Shown here: positions 7,482-17,093 of the stretch, one piece after another
Layout of the letters: each line of letters starts with the position of its first letter
How positions within the stretch are numbered: the first letter of the stretch is position 1
DNA from: JANRKN01 sp033763435
GTDB lineage: Bacteria; Planctomycetota; Phycisphaerae; Phycisphaerales; UBA1924
NCBI GenBank assembly: GCA_033763435.1
Contig: JANRKN010000066.1
Coordinates: 1-58,432 of the forward strand
Reading direction: 5' to 3'
Length of the DNA: 58,432 bases
Program-made: the position numbers and the translations under genes
Notes under the pieces: generated by a model
Seen by the model: the letters and a program-made list of their open reading frames with translations, nothing else
The model's database searches: none
Told to the model about the DNA's origin: nothing

Positions 7482-9428
7482 ATGGTCATGGCAAATCGGA
7501 GCACTCGTACGGTGGTTCTGTTGGCGGGTCTGGCCGCGTCGATCGCGGCGGGCACGGCGCTTGCGCAGTCGTCGGCAGCGCAGCCCTCGGCGGCTCCCGC
7601 GGCCCAGGGTGGCGCGAAGATCGTCGTCAAAACCGTCGACGACCTGCCTCGGCACACGTACGCAATCTCGGGCAAAACGCTCGAGATCATCGCCGATCCA
7701 GCGAAGTTCAACCCGATCCTCGACAAGCTGATCGCGGACCTCACGAGTGACCTCGAGAAGTACGAGATCACCGACACGACCACCCTCCGAGGCTACTACG
7801 ACGCGCTCTCGCAGGCCTATCAGGTCAAGGGCGATCTCGAGAAGGCCATCGCCTACTCCGACAAGGCCGGCGCGCTCGAATCCAAGGAGCAGGAGAAGGC
7901 GATGCGCGGCCATTCGCTCCGCGCGCGCGCGCTGGCGCTCAAATCGTCGCCCGACGTCAACGATGCCAAGTTCGCCGCGACGTTCAAGGCCGAGCTCAAG
8001 AAGCGCATCTCGGCGCAGCCGTACGAGCTGGTCAAGGACCGTCTCGTGGGCCTGCGGGGTCAGGCGAAGATGATCAGCCGTGCGCTGATTGAGTCCTCGC
8101 TCTCGACTTCGCTCGATCCGCTGATTGCCGCGGCCAACGGCAGCGCGACGGGCGACATCGCCGGCGCGCTCGTGCAGGCCAAGGCCACGCTGGACATTGC
8201 GCTGCCGCTGATCCCGTACATGGCCGAGGTCTACGGCGAGATCATTGATGCGCAGGCCAACGCCAAGGCCGCCGCCAGCAAGTGGGAGACGCGCCTGGTC
8301 GAGCTCGCCAGCAGCGATGCGGGCTCGCCCGTCGCCGTCGGCGTGTGGGACTCGGGCGTCGACGTCGAGCTGTACAAGAACAATCTCTGGACCAACACCG
8401 CCGAGATCGCCAACGGCAAGGACGACGACGGCAACGGCTTCGTCGACGATCTCCACGGCATCGCGTTCAGCCTCGATCGCCGCCCGACGACCGGGCACCT
8501 CGCCTCACTCGAAGGCCTGAAGGGCGACAAGGCCCAGCTTATCGACTTCGTCGCGGCCTCCCAGGACATGCAGGCCGGCGTGCAGAACGAGGGCGTCACC
8601 AAGTTCCAGGAGTTCTACAAGAACCTCCGCGGCGAGGACCTCAAGAACTTCGGCGACGACATGAGCCTCATCGGCAGTTACACGCACGGCACGCACGTCG
8701 CGGGCATCGTCGTCGCGGGCAATCCCTTCGCGCGTCTCGTGCACGTGACCGAGAACTGGCCGTGGAAGTCGATCCCCGATGAGGCACCCACGATCGAGCT
8801 GGGAGAGCGCTGGGGCGACAACTGCAAGCAGGCCGTCGCGTACCTTCGCAAGGCCAATGTCCGCGTGGTCAACATGAGCTGGCGTGTGGGCCGCGCGGCC
8901 TTCGAGGGCATGCTCGCCGCCAAGGGCGTCGGCGCCACGCCTGAAGAGCGCGCCGAACTCAGCCGCAAGATCTTCAAGCCCTTCCGCGACGGCCTCGAAG
9001 AGGCCATCCGCTCGGCGCCCGACATTCTCTTCGTCGCTGGTTCTGGCAACGAGGACAACGACGTGGACTTCGCCGAGTACATCCCCGCGGGCTTGCGCCT
9101 GCCCAACCTGCTCACCGTCGGCGCGATCGACGATCAGGACCGCTTCACGACCTTCACCAGCACCGGCAAGAACGTCGAGCTCTACGCCAACGGCTACCGC
9201 ATCCCGAGCAAGGTTCCCGGCGGCAAGGTGATCCCCTTCTCGGGCACGTCGATGGCCTCGCCCCAGGTTGCCAACCTCGCCGCGAAGATCCTCGCGCTGC
9301 GCCCCGAGCTCAAGCCTGCTGACGTCGTCAAGCTGATCCGCGCCGGGGCTGAGCCGATCGCCGATCAGCCCGGCCGCTTCATCATCAACCCCAAGAAGAC
9401 GATCGAGGCCGTCCGCTCCGCGAAGTGA
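7482..9428 (+). CDS. Exported S8 family serine protease (subtilase)
   Basis: A 648-residue secreted protease with a signal peptide ending near ALAQ (residue ~29). A helical region rich in Lys/Ala follows to about residue 280, then the peptidase S8 domain. The triad is visible as Asp290 in VWDSGVD, His402 in THGTHVAGI and Ser590 in SGTSMASPQ. Between Asp and His lies NGKDDDGNGFVDD, an acidic loop of calcium-binding type common in subtilases. The domain has a long insertion between Asp and His (about 110 residues). The C-terminus has no anchor, so the enzyme is probably periplasmic or secreted, possibly through the T2SS encoded further on. GGGA precedes the start; ATG at 7488 is an alternative. 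Confidence 0.93.
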   Translation: MVMANRSTRTVVLLAGLAASIAAGTALAQSSAAQPSAAPAAQGGAKIVVKTVDDLPRHTYAISGKTLEIIADPAKFNPILDKLIADLTSDLEKYEITDTTTLRGYYDALSQAYQVKGDLEKAIAYSDKAGALESKEQEKAMRGHSLRARALALKSSPDVNDAKFAATFKAELKKRISAQPYELVKDRLVGLRGQAKMISRALIESSLSTSLDPLIAAANGSATGDIAGALVQAKATLDIALPLIPYMAEVYGEIIDAQANAKAAASKWETRLVELASSDAGSPVAVGVWDSGVDVELYKNNLWTNTAEIANGKDDDGNGFVDDLHGIAFSLDRRPTTGHLASLEGLKGDKAQLIDFVAASQDMQAGVQNEGVTKFQEFYKNLRGEDLKNFGDDMSLIGSYTHGTHVAGIVVAGNPFARLVHVTENWPWKSIPDEAPTIELGERWGDNCKQAVAYLRKANVRVVNMSWRVGRAAFEGMLAAKGVGATPEERAELSRKIFKPFRDGLEEAIRSAPDILFVAGSGNEDNDVDFAEYIPAGLRLPNLLTVGAIDDQDRFTTFTSTGKNVELYANGYRIPSKVPGGKVIPFSGTSMASPQVANLAAKILALRPELKPADVVKLIRAGAEPIADQPGRFIINPKKTIEAVRSAK

Positions 9429-9477
9429 TCCGTTTCACGCACGCTCAGGCTTCTGCATGAGCACCCTCACCGCGCTC

Positions 9478-9506
9478 GCCGACGAAAGTCGGCGGGCCGG
9501 CTTTTT
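9478..9506 (+). terminator. Probable intrinsic terminator after the subtilase gene
   Basis: GCCGAC (9478-9483), loop GAAA and GTCGGC (9488-9493) form a hairpin. A GC-rich stretch follows and then five T at 9502-9506. The spacing between stem and T run is long, so a rearranged stem using the GGCCGGC segment may be the active form. Confidence 0.5.
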
Positions 9507-9581
9507 CCGCGGCCTCCGCGCGCCGTTCGCGCGCGCTGTCGGGATCCTCATCCGCCAATCCACGCTCACTCGGAGACCTCG

Positions 9582-11321
9582 ATGCCCCTCGCTCGTCAAT
9601 TACTGTGGCTCGCTCTCACACTCGCCGGCGCATCGACGGGCGCACCTGTGCTGGTCCAGTCCTCGGCGCCGATCGCGCCGGCCGCACAGGCTTCAGCGCC
9701 GACCAAGTCCGAAGCGCCCGCCGCCGCGTTCCCTGCCGCATGGGCCGGGCGTTGGAAGGGCGAAGTCCGCGTTCTCGGCGCGCCGGGGCAGACGCCCACG
9801 TTCACGATGGAGCGTGTCATCGGCGCGGGAGCGTCGGCCGGGCGCTGGCAATGGACGATCATCTACGACGGCGCCGCGGGCCGGCAGGAGCGCGCGTACG
9901 AGCTTGTTGCCGACGACGAAGCCCGAGGCCTCTTCACCGTTGACGAGAAGAACGGCATCAAGCTCCCCGCGCGCTTTATCGAGGGCGTGCTCTACTCCAC
10001 CTTCGAAGTCCAGGGCAACCGCATCTCCATGCGCGAAGAGCTCCAAAGCCCCGGCACACCGCAGGAGCGCCTGCTCGTCGAACTGCAGTCGCACACCGCC
10101 GACAGCGCAGTGAAGTCGGGCGGTGGCGAAGTGCCCGAGGTCCTCGGCTGGACGCCCGTGAATGTGCAGAAGGCTTCGCTTGAGCGTCTGAGCGCGTCGA
10201 CCGCGGCAGGGGAACAACCCACCGGAAGCAAGCCCGAGGCCAAAGCGGAGGTCAAGCCCGAGAGCAAGCCCGCGCCCGCGGGGCGTGCGGCGCTTCCGGT
10301 CAGTGACACCGAATGGAAGAAGCTCGCCACTGAGCCCTACCGGGGCAAGCAGGACGACATCTTCTTCGTCTCGCCCACCACCGGCTGGTACGCCAACGGC
10401 GCGGGCAAACTCTTCAAGACCACCGACGCCGGCGCGACCTGGACCAAGCAGCTCGACAAGCCCGGCACCTACTGGCGCTGCCTCGCCTTTGTGAATGAGA
10501 ACCTCGGCTTCGCGGGCAACATCGGCCCGGGCTACTTCCCGAACGTTTCGGACACCACGCCCCTCTATCGCACGCGCGACGGCGGCGCAACGTGGGAGCC
10601 CGTCACCACCATCAGCGGCGACCCCATCGTCGGCCTTTGCGCAATCGAGATCGTCCGCACGCCCTTCGTCAACGCGGGCAATCTCTCCGAAAAGACACGC
10701 ATCGTTGCCGTGGGGCGCGTCGGCGGGCCCGCCGCGATGATCGTCTCCGATGACCTGGGCGAAACATGGTCCCGCGTTGCGCTTCCCGACTCTGCCAAGA
10801 TGGCCTTCGACGTGCACTTCTTCGACGCCAAGCACGGCGTGATCGCTTCGGCCTCCAGCGAGAACGTCGAAGAATCCAACGCCCTCATCCTGACCACCGA
10901 CGACGGCGGCGCGACGTGGCGTGAGGCGTATCGCTCGCCGCGCCCGTGGGAACTCACGTGGAAAATCAGCTTCCCGAGCCGCAACGTCGGGTACGTCACC
11001 GTGCAGTCGTACAACCCCAACCCTGAGGCCTCCGCCCGCTTCGTCGCCAAGACCGTCGACGGCGGGAAGACTTGGACTGAGATCCCCCTCGTCGACGACC
11101 CGGCCGTCCGTCAGTTCGGCGTCGCGTTCATCGACGAGCAGCGCGGCTTCGTGGGCGCCATGCCCGGCGGCTTTGAGACCACCGACGGCGGCGCGACCTG
11201 GAAGCGCGTCGACTTCGGCAATGCCGTGAACAAGATCCGGATCCTGGAGTCCGCCGGCAGGCGCTATCTGCACGCGATCGGTGTGCAGGTTCATCGCCTG
11301 GAGCTGCCGGCCTCGAAGTAA
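9582..11321 (+). CDS. Exported BNR/YCF48-like beta-propeller protein
   Basis: A 579-residue exported protein. A signal peptide (MPLARQLLWLALTLAGAST) and an Ala/Pro-rich linker lead into a beta-rich domain at about residues 52-200 (WAGRWKGEVRVLG and following), a charged Lys/Glu/Pro linker to about 235, then a propeller. The propeller has repeated Asp-box-type motifs: TTDAGATWTKQL, TRDGGATWEPV, SDDLGETWSRV, TTDDGGATWREA, TVDGGKTWTEI and TTDGGATWKRV. Such repeats occur in sialidase-like, VPS10-like and photosystem II stability factor (YCF48)-like proteins. No catalytic residues can be assigned, so it is more likely a binding or assembly protein. GGAG precedes the ATG, and a strong terminator follows. 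Confidence 0.88.
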   Translation: MPLARQLLWLALTLAGASTGAPVLVQSSAPIAPAAQASAPTKSEAPAAAFPAAWAGRWKGEVRVLGAPGQTPTFTMERVIGAGASAGRWQWTIIYDGAAGRQERAYELVADDEARGLFTVDEKNGIKLPARFIEGVLYSTFEVQGNRISMREELQSPGTPQERLLVELQSHTADSAVKSGGGEVPEVLGWTPVNVQKASLERLSASTAAGEQPTGSKPEAKAEVKPESKPAPAGRAALPVSDTEWKKLATEPYRGKQDDIFFVSPTTGWYANGAGKLFKTTDAGATWTKQLDKPGTYWRCLAFVNENLGFAGNIGPGYFPNVSDTTPLYRTRDGGATWEPVTTISGDPIVGLCAIEIVRTPFVNAGNLSEKTRIVAVGRVGGPAAMIVSDDLGETWSRVALPDSAKMAFDVHFFDAKHGVIASASSENVEESNALILTTDDGGATWREAYRSPRPWELTWKISFPSRNVGYVTVQSYNPNPEASARFVAKTVDGGKTWTEIPLVDDPAVRQFGVAFIDEQRGFVGAMPGGFETTDGGATWKRVDFGNAVNKIRILESAGRRYLHAIGVQVHRLELPASK

Positions 11322-11356
11322 GCTGCGGCTCTCTCAGTCCGCGTTCTGACGCCAAG

Positions 11357-11381
11357 CCCCGGGCATCGAGCCCGGGGTTTT
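11357..11381 (+). terminator. Intrinsic terminator
   Basis: CCCCGGGC (11357-11364), loop ATCGA and GCCCGGGG (11370-11377) form a perfect 8-bp stem followed by TTTT (11378-11381). It ends the propeller gene and separates it from the methylmalonyl-CoA operon. Confidence 0.85.
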
Positions 11382-11413
11382 CTCGTATTCCCCGGCGAAA
11401 GCCATCTCTGTGC

Positions 11414-11441
11414 TTGAAAGCGGATATCCTTGTCCTAGTAT
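11414..11441 (+). promoter_or_regulatory. Candidate promoter of the methylmalonyl-CoA mutase operon
   Basis: TTGAAA at 11414-11419 and TAGTAT at 11436-11441 are separated by 16 bp, giving a start near 11448 and a leader of about 95 nt before mutA. No cobalamin riboswitch consensus was recognised in that leader. Confidence 0.5.
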
Positions 11442-11544
11442 CGGCTGGGGGTGACAAGGCAATCGACCTTGCGAGCGGCTGCAAGCGGTGCCGTCGCGGA
11501 GGGGGCGCGGACCGTCGCGAGATCGGGGTGGGGAGGAGCGCACC

Positions 11545-13758
11545 ATGGTGACCCGCGGCCTGCACGATTCGTTGGACGACTCGGCTGGGCTTGATTTTCC
11601 TGCGGCGGACCTCGCCGAATGGCGCAAGCTCGCCGAGGCCGATTTGGGCCCGGGCGGGGCGGCGCTTTTCGAAAAAAAGCTCGTCACCCGCACTTATGAG
11701 GGCCTCACGATCCGTCCGCTCTATACGCGGGCCGACTGGCCCGCGGGCGCGTCGGGGCTGGCGGGGGCTTCGCCTTTCACGCGCGGATCAACGACGCTGC
11801 CTCACGCCTGGGACCTTCGTCAGGAGCGCACCGAACCCACGCCCGCGCTCGTGAACACGGCGTTGCTTGAGGACTTGGCCGGTGGGGTTTCATCGGTGCT
11901 GCTGCGGTATGACGCGGCGGGGCGGCTTGGGCTTGATGCCGACGATCGCCGCGCAGGGCTGCTCGCGGGCGTCGACGGTTGTGCGCTGAGTTCGCCCGCA
12001 GATCTCGCCGACGCCTTCAAGGGCGTCTATCTGAACATGATCGGTGTGATGCTGGAGCCCGGTGCGGCGTTCGTGCCCGCGGCCGCACACTTGGCCGCGC
12101 TGTGGGACGCGCAGAACATCAAGCCCACCGAGGCGCGCGGCTGCTTCGGCGCCGATCCGCTCGCGGTGCTCGCGCGCGAAGGACACCTTCCTTGCACGCT
12201 CGAGGACGCGCTGACGCAGCTCGCGGATCTGGCCGCGTGGACGAGCGCTCGATACACCGACGTCCGAGCCGTCCGTGTGGGCACCGCGGCCTACCACCAC
12301 GCGGGCGCGACCGCGGCGCAGGATCTTGCCTTCGCGCTCGCGACGGGCGTCGAGTATGTCCGCGCGATGAGCGCTCGGGGCCTCTCGATCGATACCGCCG
12401 CGAGGCAGATGCTCTTTTCCTTCGCGATGGGCACCAACTTCTTCCTGGGCATCGCCAAGCTCCGCGCCGCCAGGCGTCTCTGGGCCCGCGTGCTGGAGGC
12501 CTGCGGCGCATCCGACAGCGCGCGTGCAATGACCATGCACGTGCGCCCGAGCAAGCGCGTCATGTCGGCGCGGGACCCGTGGGTCAACATCCTCCGCAAC
12601 ACCGTCGCGGTCTTTGCCGCAGGAGTCGGCGGGGCCGACGCGATCAGCAGCCTTCCCCTCGATGTCGCGCTGCGGGGCGACACCGGCGCCAGCTCGGCGC
12701 TCGCGAGGCGAATTGCGCGAAACACGCCACTGATTCTCCAGGAGGAATCTCACCTCCACCGGATCCTCGATCTGCCCGGCGGGAGTTGGTTCATCGAGTC
12801 GCTGACGGACGATCTCGCGGCAAAGGCGTGGAAGCTCTTTCAGGACCTTGAGCGCGCGGGGGGCATGGCGCGGGCGCTGAAGGACGGGCTCGTGCAGTCG
12901 TGGATCGATCAGACCGCTTCCGAGCGCGACAGGAACATCGCCACGCGGCGGGACCCGATCCTGGGCGTGAGCGAGTTCCCGCGCGTCGAGGGCGACGCGG
13001 TGCCTGCAATTGAGCAGGTTTCGCCCGAGCGCGCCCGGCACGAGGCGGTTGCGCGCTTGGCTGAGTATCGCAAGCAGGCCTCGCGGGTGGGTGAGCCGCG
13101 CGACGGGCTGTCGATTAGCGAGTGGGCGTTCCATGCCGCAAAGCAAGGCGCGACGCTGGGCGCAATCGCGCTGGGGGTAGGCCTCGGCACCGGGGGCATC
13201 GCGTCGGTACCACGCGCGGTCGGGCTGCATCCCTTCGCTGAGCCGTTCGAGCGCCTCCGCGATGCGGCGGAGCGCTATGCCGACGCGTGCGGCGTGCGGC
13301 CTCGCGTGTTCCTGGCAAGCATCGGCAGCCCCGCCGAACACCTCGCGCGGACGAACTACGCGAAGAACTTCTTCGAGGCCGGCGGCTTCGATGCCCCGAT
13401 CGTCGGTTCGGGCGACGGGTATCCCGACGCGGCCTCGGCGGCGCGGGCCTTTGCCGAGAGCGGCGCCACGATCGCCGTCATCTGCTCCACCGACAAGCGT
13501 TATCCGACGCTGGTGCCCGAGCTCGCCCCTCTGCTTCACCGCTCGGGTGCGAACCGCGTAGTGCTTGCGGGAAACCCGGGCGAGCAGGAGGCCGTGTTCC
13601 GTGCGGCCGGGGTCGATCGGTTCATCTACGTCCGCTGCGATGTCGTCCGCACGCTGCGCGAACTGCTCGCCGAGGTCACGCTCGACGCGTCGCTCGAGAG
13701 CGCGGGGATGGGCTCAAGTGTCGGGCATGTACCCTCCACCGAAGGAGCGGCGCGATGA
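11545..13758 (+). CDS. mutA: Methylmalonyl-CoA mutase, small subunit
   Basis: A 737-residue subunit of the heterodimeric, B12-dependent mutase that interconverts succinyl-CoA and (R)-methylmalonyl-CoA. The N-terminal two-thirds is a mutase barrel homologous to the partner (TYEGLTIRPLYTRADWP, GWSF-like barrel segments, DVRAVRVGTAAYHHAGAT). The C-terminal ~140 residues have the cobalamin-binding fold, but the D-x-H-x-x-G loop is replaced by SIGSPAEHLART, as expected for the non-catalytic subunit. The ATG at 11545 is chosen for its GGGAGGAG site; a GTG 57 bp upstream in frame has none. The stop overlaps the mutB start in ATGA, so the two are translationally coupled. Confidence 0.93.
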   Translation: MVTRGLHDSLDDSAGLDFPAADLAEWRKLAEADLGPGGAALFEKKLVTRTYEGLTIRPLYTRADWPAGASGLAGASPFTRGSTTLPHAWDLRQERTEPTPALVNTALLEDLAGGVSSVLLRYDAAGRLGLDADDRRAGLLAGVDGCALSSPADLADAFKGVYLNMIGVMLEPGAAFVPAAAHLAALWDAQNIKPTEARGCFGADPLAVLAREGHLPCTLEDALTQLADLAAWTSARYTDVRAVRVGTAAYHHAGATAAQDLAFALATGVEYVRAMSARGLSIDTAARQMLFSFAMGTNFFLGIAKLRAARRLWARVLEACGASDSARAMTMHVRPSKRVMSARDPWVNILRNTVAVFAAGVGGADAISSLPLDVALRGDTGASSALARRIARNTPLILQEESHLHRILDLPGGSWFIESLTDDLAAKAWKLFQDLERAGGMARALKDGLVQSWIDQTASERDRNIATRRDPILGVSEFPRVEGDAVPAIEQVSPERARHEAVARLAEYRKQASRVGEPRDGLSISEWAFHAAKQGATLGAIALGVGLGTGGIASVPRAVGLHPFAEPFERLRDAAERYADACGVRPRVFLASIGSPAEHLARTNYAKNFFEAGGFDAPIVGSGDGYPDAASAARAFAESGATIAVICSTDKRYPTLVPELAPLLHRSGANRVVLAGNPGEQEAVFRAAGVDRFIYVRCDVVRTLRELLAEVTLDASLESAGMGSSVGHVPSTEGAAR

Positions 13759-15899
13759 TCAAGGTCCCTGACTTCTCATCGATCGAACTGGGCGAACCCA
13801 AGCCGCTGCTTTCGTCGGCTCGCGCACAGGCGTCCGAGCCCTGGCTCACGCCCGAGGGGCTGACGGTCAAGGCGCAGTACGGCCCTGCCGACCTTGCGGG
13901 CATCAAGCACCTCGACTCGCTCCCCGGCATTGCGCCCTATGTGCGCGGGCCGTACGCGACGATGTATGTGCTCAAGCCCTGGACCGTGCGGCAGTACGCG
14001 GGTTTTTCGACGGCTGAGGCGAGCAACGCGTTCTATCGGCGCAACCTCGCGGCCGGCCAGAAGGGCCTGAGCGTCGCGTTTGATCTGGCGACCCATCGCG
14101 GCTACGACAGCGACCATCCGCGCGTTTCGGGCGACGTGGGCATGGCGGGCGTCGCGGTCGACAGCGTGCTCGACATGGAGACGCTGTTCCGGGGAATCCC
14201 GCTCGATCAGATCAGCGTCTCGATGACCATGAACGGGGCGGTGCTGCCCGTGATGGCGATGTACATCGTCGCGGCTGAGCGTCAGGGCGTGCCGGCGTCG
14301 AAGCTCTCGGGCACGATTCAGAACGACATTCTGAAGGAGTTCATGGTCCGCAACACGTACATCTACCCGCCGACGCCGAGCATGCGGATCATCGGCGATG
14401 TGTTTGCCTACTGCGCCCAGAACATGCCCAAGTTCAACAGCATTTCGATCTCGGGCTATCACATGCAGGAGGCGGGCGCGACGGCGGACCTCGAGCTCGC
14501 GTACACGCTGGCCGACGGACTGGAGTATCTGCGCACGGGCGTGCAGCGCGGGCTGTCGGTCGACGAGTTTGCGCCGCGGCTCTCATTCTTCTGGGCGATC
14601 GGGATGAACTTCGCGATGGAGGTCGCGAAGATGCGTGCGGGGCGGCTGATCTGGTCGCGCTTGGTGCGCTCGTTCGGGCCCAAGAACCCCAAGAGCATGA
14701 GCCTGCGGACGCACTCGCAGACCTCGGGCTGGTCGCTGACGGCGCAGGACGTGTACAACAACGTGGTGCGCACGTGCATCGAGGCGATGGCGGCGACGCA
14801 GGGGCACACGCAGAGCCTGCACACCAACGCGCTGGACGAGGCGCTGGCGTTGCCGACGGATTTCTCGGCGCGCATCGCCCGCAACACGCAGCTGTTCCTG
14901 CAGATGGAGACCGACACCTGCCGCGTGGTCGATCCGTGGGGCGGCTCGTACGCGATCGAGCGTCTGACCGAGGACCTCGCGCGCCGGGCGTGGTCGCACA
15001 TCCTCGAGGTCGAAGAGCTGGGGGGGATGGCCAAGGCGATCGAGGCGGGCATCCCGAAGTTGCGGATCGAAGAGGCCGCAGCGCGTACGCAGGCGCGGAT
15101 CGATTCGGGCCGGCAGACCGTTGTGGGCGTGAACAAGTTCAAGCCCGAGAAGGACGAGGCGCCCGACGTGCTGAAGGTTGACAACGCCGCGGTGCGCGAG
15201 AGTCAGATCGCGTCGCTCAAGGCGCTGCGGGCGTCGCGCGATGCGGCGAAGGTGAAGTCGGCGCTGGAGGCCCTGACGTCCGCGGCGCGCTCGGGCGAGG
15301 GCAATCTGCTCACGCTTGCGGTCGATGCCGCGCGGGCCATGGCGACCGTCGGAGAGATCTCTGATGCCCTCGAGAAGGTCTACGGCCGGCACGAGGCGCC
15401 CGTGAAGGCCGCCAGGGGTGTGTACATGCGTGAGACGCAGGGACAGGGTCAGGTCGGTGAAGTGGTCGCGCGCGTCAAGGCATTCGAAGAGCGCGAAGGG
15501 CGCCGGCCTCGGATTCTGGTAGCCAAGATGGGGCAGGATGGGCACGACCGCGGGCAGAAGGTTGTTGCGAGCGCGTACGCGGACATGGGCTTTGACGTGG
15601 ACATCGGGCCGCTGTTTCAGACGCCGGAAGAAGTCGCGCGTCAGGCCGTCGAGAACGACGTGCACGTGGTGGGCGCGTCGTCGCTGGCGGCGGGGCACCT
15701 GACGCTTGTGCCCGCGCTGAAGGACGCGCTTGCGAAGCTGGGCCGGCCTGACATCCTTGTGGTGGTGGGGGGCGTGATCCCGCCTCAGGACTACGACACG
15801 CTGAAGAAGATGGGCGTCGCCGCGGTGTTCGGCCCCGGCACCGTGGTGAGCGACGCGGCGATCAAGGTGCTCGACGCGATCGAGGGCCGGAGGGCGTGA
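13755..15899 (+). CDS. mutB: Methylmalonyl-CoA mutase, large (catalytic) subunit
   Basis: The 714-residue catalytic subunit. The N-terminal barrel carries the family's substrate-channel sequence (PYATMYVLKPWTVRQYAGFSTAEASN) and GLSVAFDLATHRGYDSDH. The C-terminal cobalamin domain has the lower-ligand motif DGHDRG with His597, followed by the GxS and GG stretches (VGASSLAAGH, VVVGGVIPPQD). All the hallmarks of an active B12 enzyme are present. Length and domain order match family norms. It acts in the cytoplasm in propionyl-CoA to succinyl-CoA conversion or the reverse. Start and stop overlap its neighbours, which makes mutA-mutB-meaB one translational unit. Confidence 0.97.
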   Translation: MIKVPDFSSIELGEPKPLLSSARAQASEPWLTPEGLTVKAQYGPADLAGIKHLDSLPGIAPYVRGPYATMYVLKPWTVRQYAGFSTAEASNAFYRRNLAAGQKGLSVAFDLATHRGYDSDHPRVSGDVGMAGVAVDSVLDMETLFRGIPLDQISVSMTMNGAVLPVMAMYIVAAERQGVPASKLSGTIQNDILKEFMVRNTYIYPPTPSMRIIGDVFAYCAQNMPKFNSISISGYHMQEAGATADLELAYTLADGLEYLRTGVQRGLSVDEFAPRLSFFWAIGMNFAMEVAKMRAGRLIWSRLVRSFGPKNPKSMSLRTHSQTSGWSLTAQDVYNNVVRTCIEAMAATQGHTQSLHTNALDEALALPTDFSARIARNTQLFLQMETDTCRVVDPWGGSYAIERLTEDLARRAWSHILEVEELGGMAKAIEAGIPKLRIEEAAARTQARIDSGRQTVVGVNKFKPEKDEAPDVLKVDNAAVRESQIASLKALRASRDAAKVKSALEALTSAARSGEGNLLTLAVDAARAMATVGEISDALEKVYGRHEAPVKAARGVYMRETQGQGQVGEVVARVKAFEEREGRRPRILVAKMGQDGHDRGQKVVASAYADMGFDVDIGPLFQTPEEVARQAVENDVHVVGASSLAAGHLTLVPALKDALAKLGRPDILVVVGGVIPPQDYDTLKKMGVAAVFGPGTVVSDAAIKVLDAIEGRRA

Positions 15900-16936
15900 T
15901 GCTCACGCTCGAGCAGTTCGAGGCGGGCGTGCGTGCGGGCGACCGCGCGGTGCTCGGGCGTGCGATCTCGCTCGTGGAATCGTCGAGCCCGGCGCATCAG
16001 GCGCTTGCAGGTCAGTTGCTCGCGCGGCTCATGCCTCAGACGGGGCTCTCGATCCGCGTGGGCATCACGGGCGTGCCCGGCGCGGGCAAGAGCACGCTCA
16101 TCGAGAAACTCGGGACCTACCTCACCAGCGAGGAGGGCGGCGCGCACCGCGTCGCGGTGCTCGCGGTGGACCCGAGCTCGGATGTGACGGGCGGTTCGAT
16201 CCTCGGCGACCGGACGCGCATGAGCAAGCTTTCGGCCGATCCGCGCGCGTTCATCCGGCCAAGCCCCTCGGGAGGCACGTTGGGAGGCGTCGCACGACGG
16301 ACGCGCGAGACGATCCTGGTGTGTGAGGCCGCGGGATACGACGTCGTGCTGGTCGAGACCGTCGGCGTCGGACAGTCCGAGTCGGCGGTCGCGGGCATGA
16401 CCGACGTATTTCTCGCCGTGATGCTCGCGGGCGCGGGCGACGATTTGCAGGGCATCAAGCGCGGAATCCTCGAGCACGTCGACGTGATCGCGGTGAACAA
16501 GGCCGACGGCGGGAACGAGTCGCGTGCGCAGATCGCCGCTCGGGAGTACGAGATGGCGCTGCGGATGGTCAGCGCCCGCGCGGGCGAGGGGAAGCCGACG
16601 GCGCGGACCTGCTCGGCGCTCACCGGCGCGGGCGTGCGCGAGGTCTGGGCGGACGTGGAGGGCCGGTCGAGCGAGATGCGCCGGTCCGGCCGGCTTGACG
16701 AAAAACGCCGGGAGCAGAACCAGTCTTGGCTCGAGGAATTGGTCCGTGAGCGGCTTGAGCACCTGATCCGCGAGTCCGCTGGAGCCTCCGCCGCGCTCGA
16801 GGAAGCACGTGAGCGTGTGAGGCATGGGCACGCCCGGCCGACCGCCGAGGCCGATCGCGTGATTGAGGCGCTCAAAGCAGGCCTTGCCGCGAGGGGCGCT
16901 GGCGCCCCGGACATGGGCAGAGTTGCCCAGCCCTGA
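15899..16936 (+). CDS. meaB: Methylmalonyl-CoA mutase GTPase chaperone (MeaB/ArgK family)
   Basis: A 345-residue G3E-type GTPase that protects the mutase and gates loading and repair of its adenosylcobalamin. The Walker A motif GVPGAGKST is at residues 58-66. Then come AVDPSS, the family segment GSILGDRTRM, VETVGVGQSE (switch/Walker B region) and the base-specificity motif NKADG. The C-terminal helical dimerisation arm is present. The ATG at 15899 shares its A with the mutB TGA (TGATG), so it is translationally coupled to mutB; an in-frame GTG one codon earlier is an alternative. Gene adjacency alone is strong support for the role. Confidence 0.95.
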   Translation: MLTLEQFEAGVRAGDRAVLGRAISLVESSSPAHQALAGQLLARLMPQTGLSIRVGITGVPGAGKSTLIEKLGTYLTSEEGGAHRVAVLAVDPSSDVTGGSILGDRTRMSKLSADPRAFIRPSPSGGTLGGVARRTRETILVCEAAGYDVVLVETVGVGQSESAVAGMTDVFLAVMLAGAGDDLQGIKRGILEHVDVIAVNKADGGNESRAQIAAREYEMALRMVSARAGEGKPTARTCSALTGAGVREVWADVEGRSSEMRRSGRLDEKRREQNQSWLEELVRERLEHLIRESAGASAALEEARERVRHGHARPTAEADRVIEALKAGLAARGAGAPDMGRVAQP

Positions 16937-16993
16937 GCCCGACCTAACCGTTGAAAAGACGGCGGAAAAGTCAGGAATTCGGACCCTTGGCGC

Positions 16994-17020
16994 TTGATTA
17001 CGGACGCGAAAGGGTAGAAT
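16994..17020 (+). promoter_or_regulatory. Weak candidate promoter before the epimerase gene
   Basis: TTGATT at 16994-16999 and TAGAAT at 17015-17020 are spaced 15 bp apart, shorter than ideal, in an AT-richer patch between meaB and the epimerase gene. It may give a separate transcript for the downstream half of the cluster. Confidence 0.3.
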
Positions 17021-17093
17021 GTATTGATAAAGGGGAGTGGAAGGTCAGCAATGGGGCTAGGGGCGGCGGGTGAGGGCCAAAGGAGGCGCGGCC

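Noticed and set aside
6606..8498. Minus-strand frame of 630 codons across the regulator and subtilase genes
   Set aside because: It covers two recognised plus-strand genes and the intergenic gap between them; composition is shadow-like.
11441..11544. Possible cobalamin riboswitch upstream of mutA
   Set aside because: The leader is only about 100 bases and no B12-box consensus was found.
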